Assembly (NCBI GenBank): GCA_029224185.1
Contig: CM055196.1
Span: 3,437,001 to 3,501,000, forward strand
Direction: 5' to 3'
DNA from: Karalla daura
Lineage: Eukaryota; Chordata; Actinopteri; Chaetodontiformes; Leiognathidae
Length of the DNA stretch: 64,000 bases
Below are positions 25,953 to 37,427 of this stretch, one piece after another; the first letter of the stretch is position 1, and each line of letters starts with the position of its first letter. The notes under the pieces are model-generated. The model saw only the letters and a program-made list of their open reading frames with translations, did no database searches and was not told where the DNA came from. The position numbers were made by a program, and so were the translations under genes.

Positions 25953-26054
25953 CTGATAGACCTCCACTGGATACCAGTAGCAGCTTCTGATAGACCTCCA
26001 CTGGAAACCAGTAGCAGCTTCTGATAGACCTCCACTGGCGACCCGTAGCAGCAT
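25953..26054. repeat. 34-bp minisatellite, 3 copies
   Basis: Three head-to-tail copies start at 25953, 25987 and 26021 with unit ctgatagacctccactgg + aaccagtagcagctt-like remainder. The third copy is diverged at its end. The period of 34 is not a multiple of 3. The block lies 30 bp upstream of the 36-bp minisatellite within the LINE remnant. Confidence 0.9.
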
Positions 26055-26083
26055 GAATCAAATTCAAAGTGAGCTCTAGGTCC

Positions 26084-26345
26084 GCTCCCTCTCACCTGAG
26101 CTCCTTCATCTAAATCTATGCTCCCTCTCACCCAAACTACTTCATCTAGGTCTATGCTTCCTCTCACCTGAGCTCCTTCATCTAAACCTATGCTCCCTCT
26201 CACCCAAACTACTTCATCTAGGTCTATGCTTCCTCTCACCTGAGCTCCTTCATCCAGGTCTATGCTCCCTCTCACCTGAGCTCCTTCATCCAGGTCTATG
26301 CTCCCTCTCACCTGAACTCCTTCATCCAGGTCTATGCTCCCTCTC
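26084..26345. repeat. 36-bp minisatellite, 7.3 copies, inside LINE coding sequence
   Basis: Units start at 26084, 26120, 26156, 26192, 26228, 26264, 26300 and 26336 (partial). Units 1 and 3 share one variant and units 2 and 4 another, so a 72-bp AB dimer was itself duplicated. In the frame of the LINE ORF that follows, each unit reads APSHLSSFIQVY or a close variant. Units 1-4 have TAA or TAG where units 5-7 have CAG, consistent with C-to-T decay. Confidence 0.95.
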
Positions 26346-26530
26346 GAGCATTACTCTCCTCTCTAGAACGTCGTCTTGCTCTGCCATCCCTTTGCTCAAA
26401 CCAATTCCAGTCCAGACTGTTTGCCTTTGTGGTCCCTAGGTGGTGGAACAAACTTCCAAACAGCATCAGAGTGGGAACCTCTCTATCCCTATTTAAGAAT
26501 CTGATTCAAAAAGAAACGTTTGCAAAACAT
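26084..26530 (+). mobile_element. LINE retrotransposon 3' end (L2-like ORF C-terminus), truncated
   Basis: Downstream of the minisatellite the plus strand encodes, in one frame, SRALLSSLERRLALPSLCSN, then SRLFAFVVPRWWNKLPNSIR (26423-26482), then VGTSLSLFKNLIQKETF. The pattern 'F.FVVPR.WN.LP.SIR…LS.FK..L' is the conserved C-terminal tail of reverse-transcriptase ORFs in fish L2-type LINEs. No reverse transcriptase or endonuclease domain is present, so this is a 5'-truncated dead copy. The upstream 36-bp repeats continue the same frame. The exact clade cannot be fixed by eye. Confidence 0.8.
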
Positions 26531-28231
26531 TCGCGTTCACGCGAGCGCCGCGAGCTCAGGCGCGCCTCTTAAAGGGCCACGCGCCGGCTCCGGTTTGGCG
26601 GCTTCGTTCCGTAATTTCCACACCCACATTAGGAGGGCAGACGGACGGTGACTAATCTCTAAGCCGCGGAAAACTGTCGGGAGGGAGGCCGCCCGGCAAA
26701 GCGAACACAAACACGAGCCGAGAAAAATAAATAAATGCACGAATAGATGAATAAAAAACCGCGGAGACGGTGAAGTGTTAATCCACGGGCGGCGGAGCTA
26801 ACAAGCGAGGGAAGGAGGACAAATGCGGCACGGACAAATGTGTCGCTGTGCTTATCCCGCGGTCTTGGAGCGGCGTTCCTACCAAGCAAGGCACAGTTAA
26901 AAAAGAAAAAAAAAAGTCCAAGAACAAATATGTAGCCGACGACGTCCCCCATCCGCAGCTGCGGGCGGCAGTTCATTCAGGAGGCAGATCTCCCAGCTCC
27001 CCGGTGTTTGCTCGGTGTTTGACAGGCCCGACCCTCCCTCACTCTTCATTGTCGGCGCAAGTGACAGAGAGATATGAGCAACAGGAAGTATCAGGAAGCC
27101 TTGCTCCTCCGACCAGTGGCGGGGAAAAAGGTCCCTCCGCTCCCCTCGCCATTAAGACGGCGCCGGCGGAGAATTTGACAGATTAAGAGAGGTTCTTATT
27201 TGGAGGAAAAGGCCACAAAGCGACCGTTGGAGGCGTCGCAACGCGCTGCAAAGGTTAACCTCTACAAGGAGCCGCGGTGTGAGGGTGGTGTCAAGCACAA
27301 ATGTTCTCACCGTTGACATTTTAAGAAACTGAGTTTCCGCCTCTTTTTTTGGCGGCGGTGGGTGGGTGGGGGGGGGTGGTGATCTAATTGAAAAAAAAAA
27401 AAAGATGAGGGGGAAAAAAGCGAAACTTTGCCTACTGCGAATAAAAGATGAGGACGAGAACGTGCAGAGACATCTTCCTCTTAATAATGGATTAATATGT
27501 GATTACTTTGCAAGCTTTATCTGCGCCTCGTCAGACTACAGTGAGACATTGTGAGAGACAGAAAACAGTCCCAAAAAAAAAAAAAAAAAAAAAGTCCTTT
27601 GAAAGTCGATGAGAGGCAGCCAAACCTCGGGAGGAGCCAGGCTGCTCTCCCTCATAATAAATCAAACGCGCGTCCCAGACGCCCGGCAGCCACGTGCAGC
27701 AACAGGTGCCCCGCTCCTCCCCACTCGCTCCTCCTCTTCCTCCGCCCCAGCATGCTAATAAGCCTCCTCGGAGCACGCTTGTTTACCGAGGAGAGTCTCC
27801 GGATTACACGCGCATTTTAACAAGTGTCTCTCAGGCGTCTCTCGAGTGGCGACAGGCATCCGGCTCCGTCTTAACACACCCTCCCCACCCCCCACCCTGG
27901 AGGTGTAGCGGCCGCAGAGACAATGACACCTTCCATGAGGAGGACAATCTGTCTGTCCACCTGTCCCCATCCCGCTAACATCAACATCGGAGGTATCCGC
28001 CCCCCCCCCTCCCTCCTCCTCCAGCATCCTCTAATTGCCCGGGGAGGCGATGGCGAGGGGCCGGCCGTACGCCATGGACGTGCGGACGGAGCCGTCAAAG
28101 TGTCACCGTGCCGCCGCAGGACGGCTGCCAGAGGACGGCGGGCCTGTCTGCTTCAGACAGGAACAAACGAGGCGGGAGACGGAGCTGAAGCTGACGCGTG
28201 CCACCAGGAGTTATGGCCGACCACGGGGGCG

Positions 28232-28259
28232 GCTGCTGCTGCTGCTGCTGCTGCTGCTG
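28232..28259. repeat. (GCT)n trinucleotide repeat
   Basis: Nine GCT units (CAG class). It is noncoding here, in the tspan9 intron. Confidence 0.95.
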
Positions 28260-29070
28260 TGCGAGCTGCAGCATTATTCTCCGTTATTCTCTCACCCCCC
28301 CCCCCCCCCCCCTATATTTGGACATAAGCGCAGGTGACGGGATAGGCTGTCTCTTTTGGGTGGCCGTAATTCATCCTGTGTGCTCCACGCCACCGGGCGC
28401 GTGCACAGTAATGAGTCAGAATTTACTACATAGGGGGAAAAAAGTGGGTCAGGGGGAGCGTGATTGACGGCTCAGCCCGGGTTCCTCATTGTGTTGGACG
28501 GAAACGTTGAGACCTCCTGGGTAATCAGGACAGGGGGGACAGGGTAGGACGAGTGTGCTGCGGTCGATGGCGGGGACAGAGTTCACCATTGATCCCTAAC
28601 AGGGCAATTAAAAGCCTGGCGGAGATGATACGTGCGAGGCGTCGGAGTGACTCCCTTTGCATTTTGAAGGTGAAATGAAAGTTTAGATTTGGATTTACCT
28701 CACTCACTCGGCGTTGCGCTGCCTGCCACAGCTCCAAAGTGACACTAATTCACTTGCGGCGTCCCCCCCCCGCCCCCCCCAGACGTGGTTCCTCTCAGCT
28801 TCAATCACACGCTACCCGGAGCGGTTCCCAACAGAAAAGCCAAATGCCGACTTATGCTAACCGGAAGATGACAGCGGATGAATTAGTAAGCGGTGGAAGA
28901 GAAAGGGAGCGACTCAATAAAGCATGAATTTCCTAAAAAGATGCCGCGTCGTAAAAAATGCAGCACGGTGGCAAGTGGCTCAAAGCAGCAGACTGAAGCA
29001 CGGCAGAGAGGGACTCGGATCATCCAGTTTATCCCAGCTGCCTCTTCCTGGAACAAACCAGTGTCCATTT

Positions 29071-29110
29071 CTAACCCTAACCCCAACCCCAACCCCAACC
29101 CTAACCCTAG
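29071..29110 (+). repeat. short telomere-like repeat (CTAACCC/CAACCC)
   Basis: About six hexamers mixing CCCTAA with CCCCAA variants, 40 bp in total. The orientation is the same as the block at 9769. Confidence 0.85.
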
Positions 29111-30777
29111 CCAGGCAGGCAAAATAATCTGGGACGCCTGAAACGGCTCTTTTACCACCACACTTGTGAGGATAGCAGGTGCTACTATAAAGCAAAACCA
29201 ATAGCCGGCAAATTCCTTTCATGCGAGGAAATACAAACGGCGAACGCTTCGATGTATACGAATTCAACTGGCATGGAAATGACTCTCTCTCCTGACCTTG
29301 ATGTTGTGCTTTATATAGCGGAAGCCGGGTAGATGCATTATGCAAACAAACGCGCGTGAGTGTTGACAAACAAACCGCAGGCGGCCTCTGCAGCGCCTCC
29401 GCCCGCGGCATCCTCGCTGCGAGCCGGTGAGGGCCGCATCGGAGATGAGGTGAAGATCTCCGTCCCGCTGCCGCGGAGTGAAATGCGAGGCCGTATTGAC
29501 GTTTCCTCCCCGTCCTCGCCCGAGCACACCCCCCCCCCCCCCGCAAACTGCCTAAACAAATCGAAAGGGAGGCTGCCATGCGCAAAGACCAGCCCGAGCC
29601 CCTCTTCGTCGCCGAGTCCAAGCCCTCTCTGTGGCTCATCCACATTAGAACGCTGCTTCATTTGATCTCGTGCATTAAGGAGAATGTGATCCGAGAAATG
29701 GCCGAGTTGGCATATCTGCCCCCCGGAAGTCGTCATTATTTACCCAGCCTTAACCTATGACAGGGGTGATCCATAGGAAAGCGCATGGGCCCTGGCAGCC
29801 AATGTCGGATGAAAAATGGCGAGGCAGCAGAGGAACCTCTTCATCTCTCTAATAGACTTAAAGACAGAGTCAGAACATGCTGCAGGACTGAAGCCCCTCC
29901 CCCCCCCCCCCCCCCCCCCCCACACACACACATCTCTTTTGCAAGGTACAGTAAGCACTCCAGTGAAAAATGAACTCGAAGATGAGAGAAAATGACTCGG
30001 CTCCCAGTAACAAAGACGGAGCGAGGAAAACAGACCGTTTCGGCTTTCGGGGTCAAGAGATGGCGACGGCTATGCTCACAGCCGCCATGGCATAAGCCTG
30101 GTCCGCACCTCTGGAGGACATCATGCACAGCCGTGGTACTGTATGTGCAGACTTTACATACTGTGCACGTGTGCAGCGAGGACCACGTAAAAGGCTTATG
30201 AGGTCTGTTGGACCGCGCTGAGCGTAATTCATTAAGAGGGAATAAATACGGGAGGTTAATTCATTCATACCGTGAGGCGCGGTCGTTCCGCGGCTAATTG
30301 CTCTCATCAGGCCCACCGCGGCGTTTCACCGCTTTGCAGCCCACACGTTACAGACGAATGATTCAGAAAATGGACCTCAACCCTGCTGAACGTTCGTAGC
30401 ACGCCTAATAAGGCCGGGGGGGGGGGGCTCAAGGAGGGCGCGAGGCCCGGCCCGGCTGACCGGCTGCCCCCCCGCTCATCAGCTGCCTGTTCCTGACTCT
30501 TCCTCGAAAAAAGTATTACACACGACACTTAGCCTGCATCGTCTGGCCGTGACCCAACCTGCGACAGGTCATCGCGTCAGAGAGATGCAGCCACACACCG
30601 AGCAAATGCCGGGCTAATAGGCGGCAATTCATCAGGCGTCATCGGAGAGAAGAGCAGGTTGGCAGAACAGACAGCCACGCTCTCTCGTTTGTTGCCGTGC
30701 CAAAATAAAAGGGACAAAATGGTTTTTAAGTTTGTCCCCGGGAGGGGAACAAAAATATGTGTACGCCAGGGAGAGAG

Positions 30778-30812
<35 letters not shown>

Positions 30813-31200
30813 CAGCGACTGACTCACCTGTCTCGAGGCTGTCATCAGACATCAGCGTGTTCACCTCTCTTGCTCTTGGGAAGAGAAACCCCCCCCCCCC
30901 CCACCGCCACCCCTCCCCACCTTCCCTTCCTTTCCACCCCCCTCCCCCTCCCCCCTTCCCTCCTCGCCTTCACGCTTCATTTCATCCCACCCGGAGAAAG
31001 CGCAGCGTTTTCGGGGCCCTGCCACTCCTCTCAGAGGGAGACCGGGGAGGAAAATCTGCTCGACCCCATCTGTCCCGGTTTACTCACAGGCCGCGCTCGG
31101 AAACCATTACGAGCGGAAAACCCGGGGCGCTGTCACGATCCAGATCGGACGCGATGACAAAGCGAGCCCCTGAAATAATAGAAATGTGTATGAAATGGAA

Positions 31201-31239
31201 GGGGTGGTGGGTGGGGGGGTGGGGGTGGGGGTGGGGGGG
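31201..31239. repeat. G-rich, G-quadruplex-prone tract
   Basis: Six or more runs of four to seven G separated by single T. Confidence 0.92.
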
Positions 31240-31341
31240 CGTTAATGGGCTGACCCCCAAACGTGCCACCGTGTCCTTTGCCGAAATTACCGCCCGCCCG
31301 AACACACCGATGGGGGAGTGGGGGTTTGTTTCATTGCAGAA

Positions 31342-31345
<4 letters not shown>

Positions 31346-31372
<27 letters not shown>
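31346..31372. repeat. (CA)n microsatellite
   Basis: Thirteen CA units. Confidence 0.96.
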
Positions 31373-32094
31373 GGGCTGGAGGCGGTGCGTGTCGGTAATT
31401 ACCGGGGCTCGCCGGGGAGAGGAGAGGATCGGATCGCTCACTCAGGGGCGGCGGTGACCCCATAATCGACTCCTCCCAATTAGACTTGCTTTTCCTAAGC
31501 TCGGCCCACACAGGGCTCGCCACATCGCCTCCTTTGTATTCCGCCGCCGTCCCGAGCCGGCCATTACCGGAGCCCGACAGAAACTCACCGGCGACGGGGA
31601 CGGAGAGGCGCACGCGCGGAACGCTTGACGCGGCGTGCGTGGCGTCACAGCTCGCGCACGGATTTGTCAAAGGCACGTTTTCGATGACGGGATTGGACGG
31701 CGTCTAGGTGCAACGCATGTGCGCTCGAGGCAAACCGCGCGCTCTTTGCCTGCCGCGTTTAAATAACTCAGATTCTGGAGGAAATTTAAGGCAAGAGCAA
31801 GAGGCCCCCTCAGTGCGATCGTTCGTCACTCCAGGTGAGTACCGGCAATTACCGACAACCCCCGGCGTCGGGCTCCTCCACTCCCGCAATAAAACTGTCA
31901 AAAGCCTCTCTAAAAAGCAAGATCTGAGACGGGCTTCCGCGCCCCCGGTTCGAGAACCGTGCCCCTTTTTTTTTTTACACGAGGTCTCGCGCGCCGCGGA
32001 AAAGTAGCGGACCGCTCTGGGTTTCAGGTTCTCGAAACGCAGAGATCTTCCCGAAACAGCCGCCCCCAGCCGCAGCAGTGAGCCTGGCGCCGGA

Positions 32095-32126
32095 CAAGGC
32101 TCCGATCCGAAGGGATCGGAGCCTTG
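32095..32126. other. perfect 14-bp inverted repeat with 4-nt loop
   Basis: Left arm CAAGGCTCCGATCC (32095-32108), loop GAAG, right arm the exact reverse complement (32113-32126). It is too short for a normal pre-miRNA and has no telomere-like or microsatellite content. Function unknown. Confidence 0.9.
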
Positions 32127-34220
32127 AGAACCCCGGCCAGGTTCTCGCGCCGCCTGTCGCTCACCGACCGGATCTCGACGGCAGAGAAGCCGACTGCTTC
32201 CCGAAGTCTCCCTCTTCGGGGGAGAACATCAGAGAGGCGGCTGCGAGCGCGTCAAACGAGGAGCCGGAGCCGAGATCGGATCAGACGTAACGAGAGCGCG
32301 GCATACGAGGCGCTCTGACGAAGATCAGGCGCTCTCGCTCTGGAAGCGACGAGGTAAGCATCCATTTCAAATCACAACAAACAGTCGGCCCCCTAATGGT
32401 CCGAACGGCGTCGCGCGTTCGCGTCTGGGGAGCCAAATTGCTCCGTTTAAAAAAGAGACGGCAACGGAATACAAGTCGGGCGTTCGACAGATGAGTAGTG
32501 ACTTAGTCTGCGCGTGACTCCGTCTGGAAGACGACGACATGTCCCGTTATCCGGGCCGAGGTGAGGACGTAGCGGGGGTTTTAAGCAAATCAACATGTGC
32601 TCCTGACGTTTCGGGCATAAATCTGTCACTCGCTTGTCCCGGCTGGCGTCAGCGAGCGCCTCGGCCCGCGTTGGAGCCCCGCCGGTGCAGCTCATTACCA
32701 TTCGAGCCGGGGAGGGCCGAGTCGCTGACCCAAATTCAAGACGACGTGTGCAGAACGCACGGATTTGGGGGTCAGTCCGCCGCTCACATGTCCGCCCGCG
32801 TAGCCAGACATGCTGGGCCCAAATGTCAAGAGGGGGACGGAGATGCGGGCCCGCGTCACTCCAGCGGGCTCGCGGTAAGGAAAGGATGGAGCCCGATTGA
32901 ATCAATCGAGGAGGAAGGCGGCCCAGGGGAAATCGGCCCGGCAGCCGGCCATCGATGCATCCTCGGGCTGTAGCAGCTGATAACCCCTGGAGGACTTAAA
33001 GAGAGCTGGATGCGGGCAGGGGCGCAGAGCTCACTCTACAACGGATGTGAGTGCAGCTTAACGACCCGTGTAGCCCGTCCGGGGAGAAAACCCTGCGCTC
33101 GACCCGCACGTCCCTAAATCAACTATGGCAAAGGCTGTAGGAGCCGCCGTCGGTTCGTACTCTCATGAAGTGTTAATTAAGACGTGAGCGCCGCCACCCG
33201 AAAAGGAAATCCCCCTCCCCCTCCTCCCCCCCGCCAGGGCCGAGAAGATGATATTTCTCCGAGCCTCCTCGGCAGAGCTGGAGGCGGAGACCGACCGGGA
33301 AACATCGATTCCGCTGCAATTTGCCTTCGGGTGTCAAGAGAAAATGCTGAGCGGCCAAACCGGCGAGCTAACACCCCGCATTAATTCACTGCTTAGGCGC
33401 AGATAAGCATCGATCGGCCTTCCCCGGGGGCCGGAGGTGGGGGGGGGGGGGGACGCGGGCCCCCGGGTCGATCCCGCAGCGCGAAGGGTGCGAAGTGGCG
33501 AATTCTGGCAACGATGGGGGGGGAAAAAATGGCGTTTGGCACAGGCAGAGGCTGTAGAGGCCGAGCTGACCGAGACGTCGCGCGGCCTCAGTGAGTCCTG
33601 TTTCACATCGGCCCCACGACAAGTCGTTCCAAAAACTCGACTCGGTCGGCTTGCCTGATAAGGCGACAACTCGCTGTGAAATGGGGGGGAAACGTCGGCG
33701 GGTCTGGCGCCTCACCCGGGCCTTTCAAATACGCAAGAATATACGAAAACCGTCACGCTGGGAGGAATTCATAGGGGCTTTTTTATTCAAAAAAGCCAAA
33801 AAAAGGAACACAAAGCGCAAAGTGCTTTCAGTGCGGCGGTATAAAAACATTATTGACTGTACAACAGCGATGCCGCCTCCTCCGCCGCCCCGAGGTGCGC
33901 GCCGCGGCTCATCGTCATTACAAAGGATCCCGCTCATGTGCGCCGAGCTAATGACGCTCATCCTTCCCCGGCGTTCTCCGGCGGCTCCTCGCTCCCCTCT
34001 GAACCCCGCACGGCCTATATTTAGAGAAGTCTCCCCCGCGTCCCTCACCTTGCCGCGGCAAGGGAGAGAGATATTTGGCGGCGGGGGGGACCGATGTTGT
34101 CGTTCCCGGCGGGACATTTCACGAGCTGACGGAGCAGCTTTCGTATACGCGGCAGTAAGGCTGCCGTAAGTAAACCCGGCGCTTTATCTGCGCCTTCTCC
34201 ATCCGAGACAGGGGAGCACG

Positions 34221-34283
34221 TGAATGAATGAATGAATGAATGAATGAATGAATGAATGAGTGAGTGAGTGAGTGAGTGAGTGA
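34221..34283. repeat. (TGAA)n followed by (TGAG)n microsatellite
   Basis: About nine TGAA units switch abruptly to about six TGAG units at 34257, a compound tetranucleotide repeat. Confidence 0.97.
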
Positions 34284-34612
34284 ACGGCATGCGCCGAAGG
34301 GCTTTCCTGCAGTGGAATTCCCGCATCCGACAGCCGGTGTTGTTTCATCTGTCCTCCAGGGTGGCTCACCTGCCACCGCGCGCGTCAAATGCACGGAGCC
34401 GGCAAGCGGCAGCTGGCCTCAGATCGCGTACGCACCCGCGTGGCTTTCACGCCCCCTCCCCCCCCCCCCCCCCGGAAATGCATGCGAGGAAATTTCAGGA
34501 GAAGCGATAACTTCATAAAGCGGGGAGGGTTTATCAAATCTCAGTCATTCCTGCGAAACGCTGCGGCTTTCGGCCCTTCTGAACGCCTCCTCATGAAGCC
34601 CGATGCAGAGGA

Positions 34613-34649
34613 AGGGGGTGGGGGGGGGTGGGGGTGGGGGGGGGTGGGG
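34613..34649. repeat. G-rich, G-quadruplex-prone tract
   Basis: Runs of five to nine G separated by single T. Confidence 0.92.
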
Positions 34650-34839
34650 CTCTAAACCCGTGCTCGAAAACACCACCTCCCGCGCCCGAGTGGAAAATGC
34701 ACCTTTAATTCTCCTGCTCTATTAGCCCGACCCCCTAGAGTGAAACACTGCAGCTCGGCATCCCGGTTGATCTGCAACATGAGCTAATGAGCTCCGCGGC
34801 GCTGCACAACACGGCCCGAGAAATCGAAGCAGCCGGAGC

Positions 34840-34846
34840 GAGAGAG

Positions 34847-34903
<57 letters not shown>
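34840..34903. repeat. (GA)n microsatellite
   Basis: A 64-bp GA tract with a GGGA and a GATA interruption. Confidence 0.97.
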
Positions 34904-34905
<2 letters not shown>

Positions 34906-35596
34906 TGCAAATTGGAGCGATGTCCCCAGACGGTCCGCCGGACAAAGGCGGGCATATGGAGGTATTTACCAAGCGGGTTAGCCAATCAAGGTCCCGTGGC
35001 CCCTCGGGGACGCTAATTACGAGACTTCAAATGATTCGAATGCATACGAATGCAACGACGGTCTTCACGTTGAAAGATCTGCTCGCATGTTGCGCTCTCC
35101 GGCTGGTAGTCACGTGATGCGGTCTAAATGGCGGATATAGGGGATCATTCTATGACCCACTGAAATGGCCCGCTCTTTTGCTGAGGGTGTCAATTTTAGG
35201 TGCAGGGGCTTAAGCCAACGCTTCAAAGCTCGAGAGCCGGCCTTTCCCATGCCCGCTGATGGAACCGAAGGCAGGTGAGGGCTCAGCGCACAGAGCTTGT
35301 TTCATCGTCGCGCAGAGCCCCATCCCCGCCCTCATCCATTTTCCTGTGGCCCAGTCCTTGTTTCACCTGGCAGTGACTGATGGCGCTCAGCTGTGCCTCT
35401 CAAGGAAAAAGAGCGAGAGGAAGAAAGGAAAAAAAAGAAAGGGCTTGAAGTTGGAGAGAGCCCGCGCTCTCTTGGACCATGAAAGACGAGTGGGCTTTTC
35501 ATCCGCCAATATGGAGATTGAAAAGCGGCCAAACCGCTCCGGCACCTTAGATCAAGATCCCCGGGGCAAGGGACAGTGTGTGTGAAGTGCTCACTG

Positions 35597-35599
<3 letters not shown>

Positions 35600-35651
<52 letters not shown>
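35600..35651. repeat. (CA)n microsatellite
   Basis: Twenty-six uninterrupted CA units. Confidence 0.98.
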
Positions 35652-35655
<4 letters not shown>

Positions 35656-37376
35656 CCTCCAATACACTCCCTTCGAACTTCCTCCAGCCTGTCAACGGCC
35701 GAAGTCGTTGTAGCATCAGAACGCGGGTACCTCTGAAACCTAAGATGTCAAATTCAGTGATTCAATCGATCGGGAAACTAATCTTCTTGCCTCGGACCAA
35801 ATGGGTTATAAATCCCACAGCAATCCCCTAAGTAAGCACAGGAATTCATGAATGCTTAACACATTTGGTTTTCTCCCTCCTAACAAAGGAGCCGCTTTGA
35901 TACTACCACCCCTCTTGTGCTTGTAAGGACGAGAGTGCTGAGCTGGCACTCCCCGCCAAAATATGAATAGGAAATGAGGCTTTAGCTTTTGATACGGCTC
36001 GATAATGGTATAGCTCGGAGAGGCCCATTTAGGCCGCATCTCTGACAAAGAAAATGAGCTTGTGTGTGATGTCGCTCGTGATTTCACATTCCTTGGCTGG
36101 CGCTGGCCGGCTTTTTCATCTTAAAAATCGGCCTTTTCACATTTCGAAGCCGCTCGGTGTCGCCGAAGAGACGACGGGAATAACGGCCGTAACGAGCTGC
36201 AAATGGGAAGGGAGGGGATTTTGCAGAGGACACCGCTCGGAACGAGAGAAAGAGAGCCTCGCTTCCAGCAAGAGCGACGACAACGAGATGCCCGCAGCAC
36301 TGACACCAGCAGGACTGAACATCAATGACCCTATCGGGGCCCCCCCCCCCCCCCTTCAAACCGCCACAGATTGCCCCGGCACAAAGGGCATTAGCTCAGA
36401 TGATTGTTGGCTTTGGCGTGGAGCAGTCCGAAGGAGCCGCGCTCTCAATCCCGGGCGCACCACCCAGTGCTGCTCTAATCTGCCCGAAACTCCCCCCCAG
36501 CAGCTCAGACCCTTCTAATCCCTCATAAGAAAGAGGGGGCCAGATGGTCCTGAACAACTGCTGGGTCGGGGGGAGGTGGGAGTGAGGGGGCTGGGGGGGG
36601 GGGCCCGAGGATGAGCGCATGTATGGAGATGCCTGGAGTGCTTACCCATGTTTACCTTGTGCTTCACGTTACCACCGAAAGCCCGTGAAGCGGATGGCGT
36701 GCAGGCGGCCAGCGCGCTCCTCGGGCTCGCCACATGTGCGCACGGCGAGAGAGCGGAGCGAGCCCCCTCTGTGCCGGGGCGTTGGGTTACGATAGCGCGC
36801 TGCCCCCCCCCACCCCCTCCTCTCTCGCTCCAGTCCTCCAGATGAGGTGTCAGAGCCTTCAGAGGCAGGGCTCCCCGACTGGCTGCGGTAACCTTGTGAT
36901 TCCTGGAGTGTCAGAGGTAGAGCAGCGCGGTCCCAGGGGTGTCAGGATACAACATGCCTCCCAGCGTCCCCACGACCACCCCTCAGCTCTGCTAACGTTC
37001 AGCCACCGTTTGGCCCGGAAGCCGTCCAGCCTGGGGTGGACGCGCGCCGACGGATGAACCCGAAGGGCACGCTCCCTCCCCCGTCGACGCACTCTAGTCC
37101 CACGGGACCCTGATTAATCTGCCATTGAGGCGACCTGATGATAACCTGCGGGATCGTGCGCGGTGGGGTGTTCATTAAACGTACATTACCGGAGCTGAAA
37201 TTCATAGCGGGGGAGGAGCTACCCTGGGAAATGTCCGTTGAGGTGGTTGAGCACGCACATAACACGCTCACAACGACACAAAGTCCTCGGCTATGAGGCC
37301 GACGGACGAGGCCGCGCTCCGTCCGACGAGTTACTCGACCGCAGGCCGCCGGCCTTGAAATCCAAAGCCTCTTTTT

Positions 37377-37427
37377 CCCCCCCCCACCCCCCCCCACCCC
37401 CCCCCCACCCCCCCCCCACCCCCCCAC
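37377..37427. repeat. (C)nA tract, G-quadruplex-prone on the minus strand
   Basis: Runs of six to ten C separated by single A over 51 bp. The minus strand, which is the tspan9 sense strand, is the G-rich one. Confidence 0.93.

Noticed and set aside
26084..26345. CRISPR-like regular direct repeats
   Set aside because: The 36-bp units are contiguous with no spacers, and the host is a vertebrate; it is a minisatellite inside a LINE.
29575..29760. Small plus-strand ORF with leucine/isoleucine-rich sequence
   Set aside because: No similarity recognised, no splice context, and it sits in the tspan9 intron among low-complexity DNA.
31700..31850. Possible plus-strand exon ending at cactccag|gtgagt (about 31834)
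   Set aside because: A single donor-like motif on the strand opposite tspan9, with no protein similarity and no matching acceptor signal; chance is sufficient.
31930..31980. tRNA or Pol III gene suggested by GGTTCGAGAACC followed by a T run
   Set aside because: The B-box lacks the final CC, no A-box lies at the right distance and no cloverleaf can be drawn; it is a chance 6-bp hairpin before poly-T.
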